Positions 51,305 to 60,687 of a DNA stretch of 64,000 nt are shown one piece after another. The DNA is from Bradyrhizobium genosp. SA-3 (lineage in GTDB: Bacteria > Pseudomonadota > Alphaproteobacteria > Rhizobiales > Xanthobacteraceae), in contig NZ_PSRT01000003.1 of assembly GCF_004212635.1 (NCBI RefSeq), positions 57,441 through 121,440 on the forward strand, in the 5' to 3' direction. The position numbers and the translations under genes were made by a program. Every line of letters starts with the position of its first letter. Positions within the stretch are counted from its first letter, which is position 1. The notes beneath the pieces are model-generated. The model did not search any database. It worked only from the letters and a program-made list of their open reading frames with translations, and was not told where the DNA came from.

Positions 51305-52278
51305 TGGACAAGACCGTCAACCAAAAAGCCTGGTTCCTGGTGCTGCCGGTGTTCCTGGTCGTCGCCTTCTCGGCGGTGCTGCCGCTGATGACGGTGGTGA
51401 ACTATTCGATGCAGGACACCTTCGGCAACAACCAGTTCTTCTGGAACGGCGTCGGCTGGTTCAAGGAGCTGCTCGATCCTTCGACCGATCTCGGCGGCCG
51501 CTTCCTCGCCTCGCTCGGCCGCAACCTGTTTTTCTCGCTGGTGATCCTCGCCATCGAAGTGCCGCTCGGCATCGTCGTCGCACTGTCGATGCCGCGCGAG
51601 GGCTGGACCGTCGCGGCCTGCCTCGTCATCCTCGCGCTGCCGCTGCTGATTCCGTGGAACGTGGTCGGCACGATCTGGCAGATCTTCGGCCGCCCCGACA
51701 TCGGCCTGCTCGGCTATGTCCTCAACGCGACGGGCTTCGACTATAACTACGTCTCCAACGACATCGACGCCTGGGTCACCGTCATCGTGATGGATGTCTG
51801 GCACTGGACCAGCCTCGTCGCGCTGCTCTGCTATGCCGGCCTGAAGTCGATTCCCGAAGCCTATTACCAGGCCGCCCAGATCGACGGCGCCTCGCGCTGG
51901 GCCGTGTTCAAGGCGATCCAGCTGCCGAAGATGAACCGCGTGCTCTTGATCGCGGTGCTGCTGCGCTTCATGGACAGTTTCATGATCTACACCGAGCCCT
52001 TCGTCGTCACCGGCGGCGGGCCCGGCAACTCGACGACCTTCGTGTCGATCGAGCTCGTCAAGATCGCGCTCGGCCAGTTCGACCTCGGCAAGGCCGCGGC
52101 GCTGTCGCTGGTCTACAATCTGATCATCCTGATCGTCTGCTGGATCTTCTACACCGTCATGACCAATGCCGGCGTCGAACGCAAAGTTCAGGCGGAGAGC
52201 GAGCCGGCGGTGGAGCCCAAGCCTTCGGTCGGGCTCAAGCCCGTGCCCGCGCTCAAGCCAAAGGAAGGAGTGGCCTGA
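51304..52278 (+). CDS. glpP: Glycerol ABC importer permease GlpP
   Basis: 324 residues with six transmembrane helices and the EAA-type loop PEAYYQAAQIDGASRWAVFKAIQLP that contacts the ATPases. A charged C-terminal tail (AESEPAVEPKPSVGLKPVPALKPKEG) is unusual and low-complexity. Forms the channel with GlpQ. Start and stop overlap neighbouring genes (TGATG). Confidence 0.9.
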   Translation: MDKTVNQKAWFLVLPVFLVVAFSAVLPLMTVVNYSMQDTFGNNQFFWNGVGWFKELLDPSTDLGGRFLASLGRNLFFSLVILAIEVPLGIVVALSMPREGWTVAACLVILALPLLIPWNVVGTIWQIFGRPDIGLLGYVLNATGFDYNYVSNDIDAWVTVIVMDVWHWTSLVALLCYAGLKSIPEAYYQAAQIDGASRWAVFKAIQLPKMNRVLLIAVLLRFMDSFMIYTEPFVVTGGGPGNSTTFVSIELVKIALGQFDLGKAAALSLVYNLIILIVCWIFYTVMTNAGVERKVQAESEPAVEPKPSVGLKPVPALKPKEGVA

Positions 52279-53084
52279 TGCATTCGATCCCCGGCCGCCG
52301 CCTCGTCATGGGGCTGTTCCTGATCTTCCTGCTGTTGCCGATCTACTGGCTCGTCAACATGAGCTTCAAGACCAACAGCGAGATCGTCTCGACGATGACG
52401 CTGTGGCCGCACACCCCGACGCTCCAGCACTACAAGCGCATCTTCACCGACGAAAGCTGGTATTCCGGCTACATCAACTCGCTGGAATACGTCGTCCTCA
52501 ACACGATCATCTCGATCGCGGTGGCGCTGCCGGCCGCCTACGCCTTCTCGCGCTACCGCTTCCTCGGCGACAAGCACCTGTTCTTCTGGCTCTTGTCGAA
52601 CCGCATGGCGCCGGCCGCGGTCTATGCGCTGCCGTTCTTCAACCTCTATTCGGCGATCGGCCTGTTCGATACGCCCTGGGCGGTCGCGCTCGCGCACTGC
52701 ATCTTCAACGTTCCGCTGGCGGTGTGGATCCTCGAAGGCTTCGTCTCCGGCGTGCCGCGCGAGATCGACGAGACCGCCTTCCTCGACGGCTACTCCTTCC
52801 CGCGCTTCTTCATCAAGATCCTGGTGCCGCTGATCGCGAGCGGCATCGGCGTCGCCGCGTTCTTCTGCTTCATGTTCTCCTGGGTCGAGCTCCTGCTCGC
52901 GCGCACGCTGACCTCGGTGCAGGCCAAGCCGATCGCCGCGATCATGACGCGCACGGTGTCGGCCGCCGGCATGGATTGGGGCCTGCTCGCCGCCGCCGGC
53001 GTGCTCACCATCATTCCGGGCGCGCTCGTGATCTGGTTCGTCCGCAACTACATCGCGCGCGGTTTCGCGCTCGGCCGCGTGTAA
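52278..53084 (+). CDS. glpQ: Glycerol ABC importer permease GlpQ
   Basis: 268 residues, MalG/UgpE-like permease with six helices and the EAA-type loop PREIDETAFLDGYSFPRFFIKILVP. Together with GlpP it makes the membrane channel. ATG 52278 overlaps the glpP stop; glpU starts 10 bp downstream. Confidence 0.9.
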   Translation: MHSIPGRRLVMGLFLIFLLLPIYWLVNMSFKTNSEIVSTMTLWPHTPTLQHYKRIFTDESWYSGYINSLEYVVLNTIISIAVALPAAYAFSRYRFLGDKHLFFWLLSNRMAPAAVYALPFFNLYSAIGLFDTPWAVALAHCIFNVPLAVWILEGFVSGVPREIDETAFLDGYSFPRFFIKILVPLIASGIGVAAFFCFMFSWVELLLARTLTSVQAKPIAAIMTRTVSAAGMDWGLLAAAGVLTIIPGALVIWFVRNYIARGFALGRV

Positions 53085-53094
53085 GGAGGCGAGC

Positions 53095-53424
53095 ATGGAA
53101 TCCATCGCATGGATGGCCTGGACGCTGCCGACCGCGATCTTCTTCGCCGCGCTCGCCTGCACGCTGGCCGTGATGACGTGGCTCGCCGCGGTCTATCCCG
53201 AGGCCGAGCGCGTCGGCGTGCTCAGCATTCCGACCACGCGCGGCGACCGCCTGTTCATCTCGCTGATCGCGGCCGCCGTCATCCACCTCCTGTGGATCGG
53301 CCTCGTCGGCACCGATGCGATCGCCACGCTGCCGGTTGGCGAGGAAGGTTTTGAGATCTCGAGCCTGTGGCTCGCGTCAGGAATTTCGCTGGCCACGGCC
53401 GTGCTCATTTTCCGCACGGTCTGA
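53095..53424 (+). CDS. glpU: DUF2160 small membrane protein GlpU
   Basis: 109 residues with three hydrophobic segments (WMAWTLPTAIFFAALACTLAVMTWLAAVY; LFISLIAAAVIHLLWIGLVG; LWLASGISLATAVLIF), matching the DUF2160 membrane proteins found only in glycerol ABC loci. Its exact role in uptake is unknown. GGAGG precedes ATG 53095. Confidence 0.87.
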   Translation: MESIAWMAWTLPTAIFFAALACTLAVMTWLAAVYPEAERVGVLSIPTTRGDRLFISLIAAAVIHLLWIGLVGTDAIATLPVGEEGFEISSLWLASGISLATAVLIFRTV

Positions 53425-53500
53425 AGCTCGCGAAGGGACGGCCAGATCCGGGACCAACCCGGGCCTGTATAAAAGTTTGTCGCTGCAACGGAGGAATAAC

Positions 53501-55297
53501 ATGCGACAGTTTAGGAGAAGGAAAGGTCCATTGACCAAGAATAGCTTTCTGACCATGTCCAGCGTCGCCGCGATTGTTGCGGTGTCGTTCGCCGTCTCGG
53601 CGCCGGTTCGCGCCGCCGACGACGCCGTGATCCAGAAGTGGATCGCGGAATTCCAGCCCTCGACGCTGTCGAAGGAAGACCAGAAGAAGGAGCTGGAATG
53701 GTTCGCCAAGGCCGCCGAACCCTTCAAGGGCATGGAGATCAACGTCGTCTCCGAGACCATCACGACCCACGAATATGAATCCCAGACGCTGGCCAAGGCG
53801 TTCTCCGAGCTCACCGGCATCAAGCTCAAGCACGACCTCATCCAGGAAGGTGACGTCGTCGAGAAGCTCCAGACCCAGATGCAGTCGGGCAAGAACGTCT
53901 ATGACGGCTGGATCAACGATTCCGACCTGATCGGCACGCACTTCCGCTACGGCCAGACCATCGTGCTGTCGGATTACATGAGCGGCGAGGGCAAGGACGT
54001 CACCGATCCCATGCTCGACGTCAACGACTTCATCGGCAAGTCGTTCACCACGGGGCCGGACGGCAAGCTGTATCAGCTTCCCGACCAGCAATTCGCCAAC
54101 CTCTACTGGTTCCGCTACGACTGGTTCACCAATCCCGACTACAAGGCCAAGTTCAAGGCCAAGTATGGTTACGAGCTCGGCGTGCCCGTGAACTGGTCCG
54201 CCTATGAGGACATCGCGGAGTTCTTCACCAACGACATCAAGGAGATCAGCGGCGTCAAGGTCTACGGCCATATGGACTATGGCAAGAAGGACCCCTCGCT
54301 CGGATGGCGTTTCACCGACGCCTGGCTGTCGATGGCCGGCAACGGCGACAAGGGCATTCCGAACGGCCTGCCGGTCGACGAGTGGGGCATCCGTATGGAA
54401 GGCTGCCGTCCGGTCGGCTCCTCGGTGGAGCGTGGTGGCGACACCAACGGTCCGGCCGCGGTCTACTCGATCACCAAGTATCTCGAGTGGCTGAAGAAGT
54501 ACGCGCCGCCGCAGGCGCAGGGCATGACCTTCTCGGAGGCCGGCCCGGTGCCCGCGCAGGGCAACATCGCCCAGCAGATCTTCTGGTACACCGCCTTCAC
54601 CGCCGACATGGTGAAGCCTGGTCTGCCGGTGGTGAACGCGGACGGTACGCCGAAGTGGCGCATGGCTCCGTCGCCGCACGGCTCCTACTGGAAGGAAGGC
54701 ATGAAGCTCGGCTACCAGGACGCCGGCTCCGCGACGCTGCTGAAGTCGACTCCGGCGGATCGCCGCAAGGCAGCCTGGCTCTATCTCCAGTTCATCGTCT
54801 CCAAGTCGGTGAGCCTGAAGAAGAGCCATGTCGGTCTCACCTTCATCCGTGAATCCGACATCTGGGATAAGTCCTTCACGGAACGTGCGCCGAAGCTCGG
54901 CGGCCTGATCGAGTTCTACCGTTCGCCCGCCCGCGTGCAGTGGACCCCGACCGGCAACAACGTGCCCGACTATCCGAAGCTCGCGCAGCTCTGGTGGCAG
55001 AACATCGGCGATGCGTCGTCCGGTGCGAAGACGCCGCAAGCCGCGATGGATGCCCTTGCGGCCGCCCAGGACTCCGTGATGGAGCGCCTGGAGAAGTCCG
55101 GCGTGCAGGGCGCCTGCGGTCCGAAGCTGCACAAGAAGGAATCGGCCGAATACTGGTTCGCCAAGGCCCAGAAGGACGGCACGATTGCTCCGCAGCGCAA
55201 GCTCGCCAACGAGAAGCCGAAGGGTGAGACGGTCGACTACGACACGCTGATCAAGTCGTGGCCGGCCACCCCGCCCAAGCGCGCGGAAGCCAAGTGA
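53501..55297 (+). CDS. glpV: Glycerol ABC importer solute-binding protein GlpV
   Basis: 598-residue periplasmic binding protein that delivers glycerol to GlpPQ-GlpST. A long N-terminal signal (MRQFRRRKGPLTKNSFLTMSSVAAIVAVSFAVSAPVRA) precedes a family-1 binding domain that is much larger than MalE. GGAGG lies 6 bp before ATG 53501. It is last in the operon, 76 bp after glpU, and is followed by a strong terminator. The long frame from 53315 overlaps glpU and is not used. Confidence 0.9.
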   Translation: MRQFRRRKGPLTKNSFLTMSSVAAIVAVSFAVSAPVRAADDAVIQKWIAEFQPSTLSKEDQKKELEWFAKAAEPFKGMEINVVSETITTHEYESQTLAKAFSELTGIKLKHDLIQEGDVVEKLQTQMQSGKNVYDGWINDSDLIGTHFRYGQTIVLSDYMSGEGKDVTDPMLDVNDFIGKSFTTGPDGKLYQLPDQQFANLYWFRYDWFTNPDYKAKFKAKYGYELGVPVNWSAYEDIAEFFTNDIKEISGVKVYGHMDYGKKDPSLGWRFTDAWLSMAGNGDKGIPNGLPVDEWGIRMEGCRPVGSSVERGGDTNGPAAVYSITKYLEWLKKYAPPQAQGMTFSEAGPVPAQGNIAQQIFWYTAFTADMVKPGLPVVNADGTPKWRMAPSPHGSYWKEGMKLGYQDAGSATLLKSTPADRRKAAWLYLQFIVSKSVSLKKSHVGLTFIRESDIWDKSFTERAPKLGGLIEFYRSPARVQWTPTGNNVPDYPKLAQLWWQNIGDASSGAKTPQAAMDALAAAQDSVMERLEKSGVQGACGPKLHKKESAEYWFAKAQKDGTIAPQRKLANEKPKGETVDYDTLIKSWPATPPKRAEAK

Positions 55298-55375
55298 CAA
55301 GCGAAGCTTGTCATGGCCGGGCTGAAGCGCGAAGCGCGTCTTCGCGAAAATGACCCGGCCATCCATCAAACACCA

Positions 55376-55409
55376 AAGGCCGGGAGCGATCCCGGCCTTC
55401 TCCTTTTTT
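55376..55409 (+). terminator. Intrinsic terminator of the glp operon
   Basis: AAGGCCGGG and CCCGGCCTT form a perfect 9-bp stem with a 5-base loop, followed by CTCCTTTTTT. A second, longer hairpin (ATGGCCGGG ... CCCGGCCAT) lies just upstream at about 55313-55362. Confidence 0.85.
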
Positions 55410-55465
55410 CTGGGAGTTCGGCGCGCTATCTCCACACCGTCATTGCGAGCCTGGGGCGCGCGCCT

Positions 55466-56173
55466 TCACTCCTTCCGCCTCACCAGATCCTCGATCATGG
55501 TCTGCACATGTGCAAGCCACGCGCTCCGCATCTCCCGATCGGCGAGGTCGGTCTGCATGTAGCTCGACAGCGTGTAGAGGTTGGCGCGGTAGAAATAGGT
55601 GAGCGAGAGGATCGAGAGATAAAGGTGAAGGCGGTCGCAGTCCGGCCTGAATTCACGCCGCTCGATGCCGCTCTGGAGCACGCGCTCCAGCATGCCCAGT
55701 TGGGTATTGGCGAAGCTGCGGCGGATGTTGTTCTTGACGTGACGGCCCTTGAAGAGATTCTCCGTGGCGAGAATGCTGAGCAGCTCCGGGTGGGCCCAAT
55801 AGTAGTTCCAATTGAAGGCGACCAGCGCCGCCAGCGCCTGGCGCGGCCTGGAAAAATCGAGATCGAGCGCCTCTTCCGACGCGACCAGATCGGCATAGCA
55901 ATGCTCGATGACCTGGTGAAAGAGCTTCTCCTTGCTCTTGAAGTAGTAGTAGAGCATCCGGTCGTTGCTCTTGGCGGCCTTGCTGATGCGATCGACCCGT
56001 GCGCCGCCATAGCCTTCGCGGGCAAATTCGGCGACGGCCGCGCGCAGAATGGCCTCGCGGGTCTGGTCGGGCGCTCGCGTCCGTCGAACCGTTGAGGCTT
56101 TTTTCCGCTTGGCCGCCCGCTTGAGGCGCGGGCCGGCCAGTGTACGGGCTGGCAGCTCTGTATCGTTGGGCAT
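55466..56173 (-). CDS. TetR family transcriptional regulator
   Basis: 235 residues. A basic N-terminal extension (LKRAAKRKKASTVRRTRAP) precedes the helix-turn-helix (AILRAAVAEFAREGYGGARVDRISKAAKSNDRMLYYYFKSKEKLFHQVIEH), a NNxR/RutR-like spacing. The C-terminal domain begins NYYWAHPELLSILATEN. ATG 56173 is preferred; the frame runs open to 56254 without a site. It is divergent from the binding-protein/Rieske operon and the perfect 9-bp palindrome at 56276 is its probable target. Confidence 0.85.
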   Translation of the reverse strand: MPNDTELPARTLAGPRLKRAAKRKKASTVRRTRAPDQTREAILRAAVAEFAREGYGGARVDRISKAAKSNDRMLYYYFKSKEKLFHQVIEHCYADLVASEEALDLDFSRPRQALAALVAFNWNYYWAHPELLSILATENLFKGRHVKNNIRRSFANTQLGMLERVLQSGIERREFRPDCDRLHLYLSILSLTYFYRANLYTLSSYMQTDLADREMRSAWLAHVQTMIEDLVRRKE

Positions 56174-56275
56174 CGCGTATCCCAGGGAATCACAACCAGC
56201 AGGATGGGGCCTGCCGTTTTTTTGGCAAGCCCGCCGATTCTTCGCCATTGACAACCATTAGCTCATGATATTCGC

Positions 56276-56295
56276 TATGTAGTAAGTACTACATA
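56276..56295. promoter_or_regulatory. TetR-type operator between divergent genes
   Basis: TATGTAGTA and TACTACATA form perfect 9-bp arms with a 2-base spacer, between the divergent TetR and binding-protein genes. TTGACA occurs at 56248-56253 and could be a -35 element of the rightward promoter, though no good -10 is seen at the right distance. Confidence 0.6.
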
Positions 56296-56326
56296 CATAC
56301 GCTGGTCCCAATGGCGGGAGGCTGAT

Positions 56327-57529
56327 ATGCGCATTTCGGCTGCTGCGAAGCTCGTTGGACTCGTCCTGACGGTGACCTGCGGCGCAGGTCGGGCCGCAGA
56401 GCCGCCGCCGATCAAGATCGGCGAGATCTCAAGCTATTCGGCCCTCCCGCTGGGGACCCGCGGCTATCGCCAGGGCTGGGAACTCGCGCGCGACGAGATC
56501 AACGGCAAAGGCGGCGTGCTAGGCCGCAAGCTCCAGATTGTCGCCCGCGACGACGCTGGCAAGCCGGACGTGGCCATCACCGCAGCCGGTCAGCTCGTCG
56601 ACGGTGAGCAAGTCGACTTGCTGACGGGCACGATCCTCTCCCATGTCGGCCTCGCCGTCGCCGATTTCGCCAAGCAGAAGCAGGTATTCTTCCTCGCCTC
56701 GCAGCCCCTGACGGATGCCCTCATCTGGGAGAAGGGCAATCGCTATACGTTCAGGCTGCGACCGAGCACGTATACCCAGGCGTCCATCCTCGCAAAGGAG
56801 GCGGCCAAGTTCCCCGCGCGGCGCTGGGCGACGATTGCACCGAACTACGAGTTCGGTCAGGCGGCGGTGGCGAGCTTCAAGCGCGAACTGAAGCGACTGA
56901 AGCCCGACGTCGAATTCGTCTCCGAACAATGGCCGCCGCTCGGCAAGATCGACGCAGGTGCGGTCGTGCAGGCGATGATGGCGGAGAGCCCGGACGCCAT
57001 CTTCAACGCGACGTTCGGGGCCGACCTCGCCAAGTTCGTGCGTGAGGGATCGACGCGCAAGGCGTTCGCAAACCGCGCTGTCGTCAGCATCCTCTCCGGG
57101 GAGCCGGAATATCTCGCACCCTTGAGGGACGAAGCGCCGCCCGGTTGGCTGGTCACCGGATATCCCTGGAGCGAGATCAAGACCCCCGCCCATGATGCAT
57201 TCCTGCAGGCCTATGTCGCTCGTTTCAAGGAGCCGCCCAACATCGGCGCGCTCATCGGCTACACCAACACGCTGGTTCTCGCGAAGGCGATCGAGATGGC
57301 CGGCTCGACCAAGACCGATGATCTGATCAAGGCGATGGAGCATCTGAAGGTCGATACGCCGGTGGGGCCGATCGCGTTCCGGGCGATCGACCATCAATCC
57401 ACCATGGGCGTCTATGTCGGCAAGCTCGCAGTACGGGACGGCCAGGGCGTGATGACCGACTGGCGCTATGTCGACGGCGCCGACTACCAGCCCGCCGACG
57501 CCGAGGTGATGGCCAAGCTCAAGAACTAG
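56327..57529 (+). CDS. ABC substrate-binding protein (LivK-like)
   Basis: 400 residues with a signal peptide (to about residue 24) and a type-1 periplasmic-binding fold (IKIGEISSYSALPLGTRGYRQGWELARDEINGKGGVLGRKL ... LLTGTILSHVGLAVADFA). The family binds amino acids, amides or aromatic acids. There is no permease or ATPase gene with it; a Rieske oxygenase gene starts 9 bp later, so the ligand is probably the oxygenase substrate or a related aromatic acid. A transporter may be supplied elsewhere. Confidence 0.85.
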   Translation: MRISAAAKLVGLVLTVTCGAGRAAEPPPIKIGEISSYSALPLGTRGYRQGWELARDEINGKGGVLGRKLQIVARDDAGKPDVAITAAGQLVDGEQVDLLTGTILSHVGLAVADFAKQKQVFFLASQPLTDALIWEKGNRYTFRLRPSTYTQASILAKEAAKFPARRWATIAPNYEFGQAAVASFKRELKRLKPDVEFVSEQWPPLGKIDAGAVVQAMMAESPDAIFNATFGADLAKFVREGSTRKAFANRAVVSILSGEPEYLAPLRDEAPPGWLVTGYPWSEIKTPAHDAFLQAYVARFKEPPNIGALIGYTNTLVLAKAIEMAGSTKTDDLIKAMEHLKVDTPVGPIAFRAIDHQSTMGVYVGKLAVRDGQGVMTDWRYVDGADYQPADAEVMAKLKN

Positions 57530-57538
57530 AGGTGCCGC

Positions 57539-58582
57539 ATGAATCTGCTTGCTCCCCGCAACACCTGGTACCCGCTGACGTGGTCGCGCAACGTCACGCG
57601 CACGCTGTCGCGCCATCGCATTCTCGGCATGGACCTTGTCGTCTACCGCAGCGAAGCGGGTGGCGTCGTTGCGCTCGACGACGCTTGTCCACATCGGTTG
57701 GCGCCGCTGTCGATGGGCAAGCTCAAGGGCGATGCAATCGAGTGCGGCTATCACGGAATGACATTTGGGTCCGACGGGCGCTGTGTCCGGATTCCGGGTC
57801 AGCCGATGATCCCGCCGAATGCACGGGTGTCGTCCTATCCGCTCAGGGAGAAGATGGGACTGGTCTGGATCTGGCCCGGCGATCCCGCGCTCGCCGACCC
57901 GTCGCGGATTTATGATCTGCCGCAATACGGTCAGAACGACTGGCATGCGGCGGAAGGAGACGCTCTTCGAATCGAAACCAGCTATCTCAACCTCGCGGAC
58001 AATCTCTGCGATCCCGCGCATGTCAGCTTCGTCCACCTGTCGACGCTCGGCAATTCGGCCAGCGAAGAAATTCCGGTGGAGCACACCGTTTCCGAGGACG
58101 GCGTGCTGGTGTGGCGGTGGATCAGGAACGCGCCGCCGATACCGCTGTTCGCCAAGTACGGCAATTTCGCCGGCAATGTCGATCGCTGGCACTACTACGA
58201 CTATATCGCGCCCTGTATCGCGGTGATCGATTTCGGCAGCGCGGACGCGGGCAAGATCGTCGATCCCACGGACCGGGGCAGGGGATTGCGCATCTTCGCA
58301 TGCCACTTCATCACGCCGGTCGACGATCACATCTGCATCGATCACTGGCTCCATGTGCGCAATTTTGCGCTTGACGATGCCGATGTCGATCAGCGCCTGC
58401 ACGCCGATTTCCGTATCGCCTTTAACGAGGACAAGGAGATTTTGGAGCGCATCGAGGAGGTCGTGCAGGCCCGCTCCAATGCCAAGACCATCCGCCTCGC
58501 CATCGATGCCGCCCCGCAGCGCATGCGTCGCATCGTGGAGCGGATGGTGGCGTCCGAGTCCGAGACGCGCGCGTTGGCATGA
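57539..58582 (+). CDS. Second Rieske oxygenase (vanillate monooxygenase-like)
   Basis: 347 residues with Rieske ligands C50/H52 and C69/H72, the same positions as in the 980-2029 protein, and mononuclear-iron H161 and H166 in NLCDPAHVSFVH. Likely attacks a methoxylated or carboxylated aromatic substrate. No reductase gene is nearby, so it must use one encoded elsewhere, possibly the VanB-like protein at 2796-3776. GAGGTG precedes ATG 57539. It is 9 bp downstream of the binding-protein gene. Confidence 0.86.
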   Translation: MNLLAPRNTWYPLTWSRNVTRTLSRHRILGMDLVVYRSEAGGVVALDDACPHRLAPLSMGKLKGDAIECGYHGMTFGSDGRCVRIPGQPMIPPNARVSSYPLREKMGLVWIWPGDPALADPSRIYDLPQYGQNDWHAAEGDALRIETSYLNLADNLCDPAHVSFVHLSTLGNSASEEIPVEHTVSEDGVLVWRWIRNAPPIPLFAKYGNFAGNVDRWHYYDYIAPCIAVIDFGSADAGKIVDPTDRGRGLRIFACHFITPVDDHICIDHWLHVRNFALDDADVDQRLHADFRIAFNEDKEILERIEEVVQARSNAKTIRLAIDAAPQRMRRIVERMVASESETRALA

Positions 58583-58651
58583 GTCTGCCGGCAGGTACAG
58601 GCCGGGTGCAGCCACTGCCTTCTTTGTTGGTGAGCGCACCCTGCAACCGCG

Positions 58652-58740
58652 CCGTCATTGCGAGCGCAGCGAAGCAATCCAGAGTCTTTCAACGGAGCCA
58701 GTCTGGATTGCTTCGTCGCAAGAGCCCCTCGCAATGACGG
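58652..58740. repeat. Intergenic repeat, ATTGCGAG family
   Basis: CGTCATTGCGAGCGCAGCG and CGCAAGAGCCCCTCGCAATGACG are inverted ends; AAGCAATCCAGA and GTCTGGATTGCTTCG pair inside. Same family as 32800-32866. Lies between convergent genes. Confidence 0.7.
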
Positions 58741-58751
58741 AAGAAGCAGCC

Positions 58752-59852
58752 TTACTCCGCCGGCTCGGCCGCCAGCGTCGGGTAATCCGTGTACCCCTTG
58801 GCGCCGCCGCCGTAGAACGTGGCCTTGTCCCAATCGTTCAGGCCTGCGCCCTGCTTCAGCCGCTCGACTAGGTCGGGGTTGGAGACGAAGGGCTTGCCGA
58901 AGGCGATGAGGTCGGCCGCGTTCGCGTCCAGCATCTTGGTGGCGAGATCGAAATCGTAGCCGTTGTTGGCGACGTAGGTGCCGGCAAAGCGCTTGCGCAA
59001 GGACGCATAGTCGAACGACGCGATGTCGCGCGGACCGCCGGTGGCGCCCTCGACGACGTGGAGATAGACCAGCTTGAGCGCGCTGAGGCCGTCGACGATG
59101 TGATCGAACAAGGCTTGCGGGTTGGAGTCGGAGAGGTCGTTGGCCGGCGTCACCGGCGAGATGCGGATGCCGGTGCGGTCGGCGCCGGCTTCAGTGGCAA
59201 CCGCCTTGGAGACTTCGAGCATCAGCCGCGCGCGGTTCTCGATCGAGCCGCCATAGGCATCGGTGCGCTTGTTGGCGCCGTCCCGGGCGAACTGATCGAG
59301 CAGATAGCCGTTGGCGCCATGAATCTCGACGCCATCAAAGCCGGCCTCGAGCGCATTCTTCGTCGCGCGCTTGAAGTCGTCGATGATCCCAGGAATTTCG
59401 GAGAGCTCGAGCGCCCGCGGCTCCGAGACGTCGGCGAAGGTGCCGTTCACGAAAGTCTTGCCTTTGGCGCGGATCGCGCTCGGCGCCACCGGGGCCGCGC
59501 CATTCGCCTGGAGATCGACATGCGAGATGCGGCCGACATGCCAGAGCTGGATGAAGATCTTGCCGCCGCGCTCATGCACGCGATCGGTGACCTTGCGCCA
59601 GCCGGCGACCTGGTCCTTGGAATAGATGCCGGGCGTGTCCTGGTAGCCCTGACCCTGCTGCGAGACCTGGCTCGCTTCGGTGATCAGAAGCCCTGCGGAG
59701 GCGCGCTGGCTGTAATAATCGGCGGCGAGCGGGCTTGGCACAAACGTTCCGGGCACGGCGCGGTTGCGCGTCAGCGGCGCCATCACCAGGCGATTGGCCA
59801 GCGTGATCGGGCCGAGCTTGTAGGTCTCAAACAATTTGGTCGGACGGCTCAT
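58752..59852 (-). CDS. Old Yellow Enzyme family alkene reductase (NemA-like)
   Basis: 366 residues of the FMN-dependent TIM-barrel ene-reductase family, reducing activated C=C bonds and nitro compounds with NAD(P)H. Signs are NRLVMAPLTRNRAV at the start, LWHVGRISH, FDGVEIHGANGYLLDQFARD with the substrate-binding His/Asn pair, and DAYGGSIENRARLMLEV. Length is standard. I chose ATG 59852 (MSRPTKLFETYKLG) over the longer frame from 59888. It is convergent with the Rieske gene; a role in the same aromatic pathway is only a guess. Confidence 0.92.
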   Translation of the reverse strand: MSRPTKLFETYKLGPITLANRLVMAPLTRNRAVPGTFVPSPLAADYYSQRASAGLLITEASQVSQQGQGYQDTPGIYSKDQVAGWRKVTDRVHERGGKIFIQLWHVGRISHVDLQANGAAPVAPSAIRAKGKTFVNGTFADVSEPRALELSEIPGIIDDFKRATKNALEAGFDGVEIHGANGYLLDQFARDGANKRTDAYGGSIENRARLMLEVSKAVATEAGADRTGIRISPVTPANDLSDSNPQALFDHIVDGLSALKLVYLHVVEGATGGPRDIASFDYASLRKRFAGTYVANNGYDFDLATKMLDANAADLIAFGKPFVSNPDLVERLKQGAGLNDWDKATFYGGGAKGYTDYPTLAAEPAE

Positions 59853-60031
59853 GGGGAATGCTTCCGGGCAATGAGAGGTCACGAACACTTGTGCATCGCG
59901 ACATCAGGCGCAAGGGCGGAGCCATACTCAAAGTGCAGGCGAGCTACGCGGCAAGGCCCACGTAGCATGATTCATGCGCAATTCCGGCCGCGCCAGGAGA
60001 ATTCCGCTACGCGGCCGTGCGATTTGGCAAA

Positions 60032-60535
60032 TCAGTTCGCGCCGAGAAAATCGCGCTTGCCGATCTCGACCCCGTTGTGGCGCAGGATGCCGTGGGCGGT
60101 CGTGGCGTGGAAATAGAAGTTCGGCAGCGAGAACGCGCTCAGGAATTGCTGGCCCTTCATGGTGATGGATTTGTCCGGACCGGCCGGGAAGGTGACGTCC
60201 TTGACGTCGGCACCTTCGAACTGCTCGGGCTTGAACGACTTCACGTAGTCGATGGTCTTGGCCAGGCGCTGCTTCAGCTCTGCGAAGCTAGTCTCGGTGT
60301 CAGCCGTCGCGGGCACCTCGCTATGGGTCAGCCGCGCACAGCCCTTGGCGGCGAAATCACTGACGAGCTGGACCTGCTTCGACAGCGGCAGCATGTCCGG
60401 AAAGAGGCGTGATCCGAGCAGGACGCCGGGGTCGATCTTTTTGGCCGCGCAATGTGCCTCCGCCTTGGTGAGCAGGCCGGTGAGGCTGTTCAGCATTTGC
60501 AGATAGGCGGGGACGACCGCGTCGTAGAAGGACAT
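60032..60535 (-). CDS. DUF1993 family protein
   Basis: 167 residues, all-helical (MSFYDAVVPAYLQMLNSLTGLLTKAEAHCAAKK ... LPNFYFHATTAHGILRHNGVEIGKRDFLG), matching DUF1993 proteins, a relative of the DinB-like four-helix bundles. His residues in FYFHATTAHGILRHNG could bind a metal. No function known. ATG 60535 is followed by the typical start; upstream in-frame codons lack a site. Confidence 0.8.
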   Translation of the reverse strand: MSFYDAVVPAYLQMLNSLTGLLTKAEAHCAAKKIDPGVLLGSRLFPDMLPLSKQVQLVSDFAAKGCARLTHSEVPATADTETSFAELKQRLAKTIDYVKSFKPEQFEGADVKDVTFPAGPDKSITMKGQQFLSAFSLPNFYFHATTAHGILRHNGVEIGKRDFLGAN

Positions 60536-60687
60536 GTGATGCTCGCTGTGATGGTTGGGAAACCTCAGGAGAAAACCTGAGCCACTCACATGGGAGCGTC
60601 ATGGAAAAATACAATCGCGGAAGCGGCTTGTGCGATGCGAAAATTCTATGCCGCGACCTCGGCGATACCGTCGTCGCCACACCCTCG

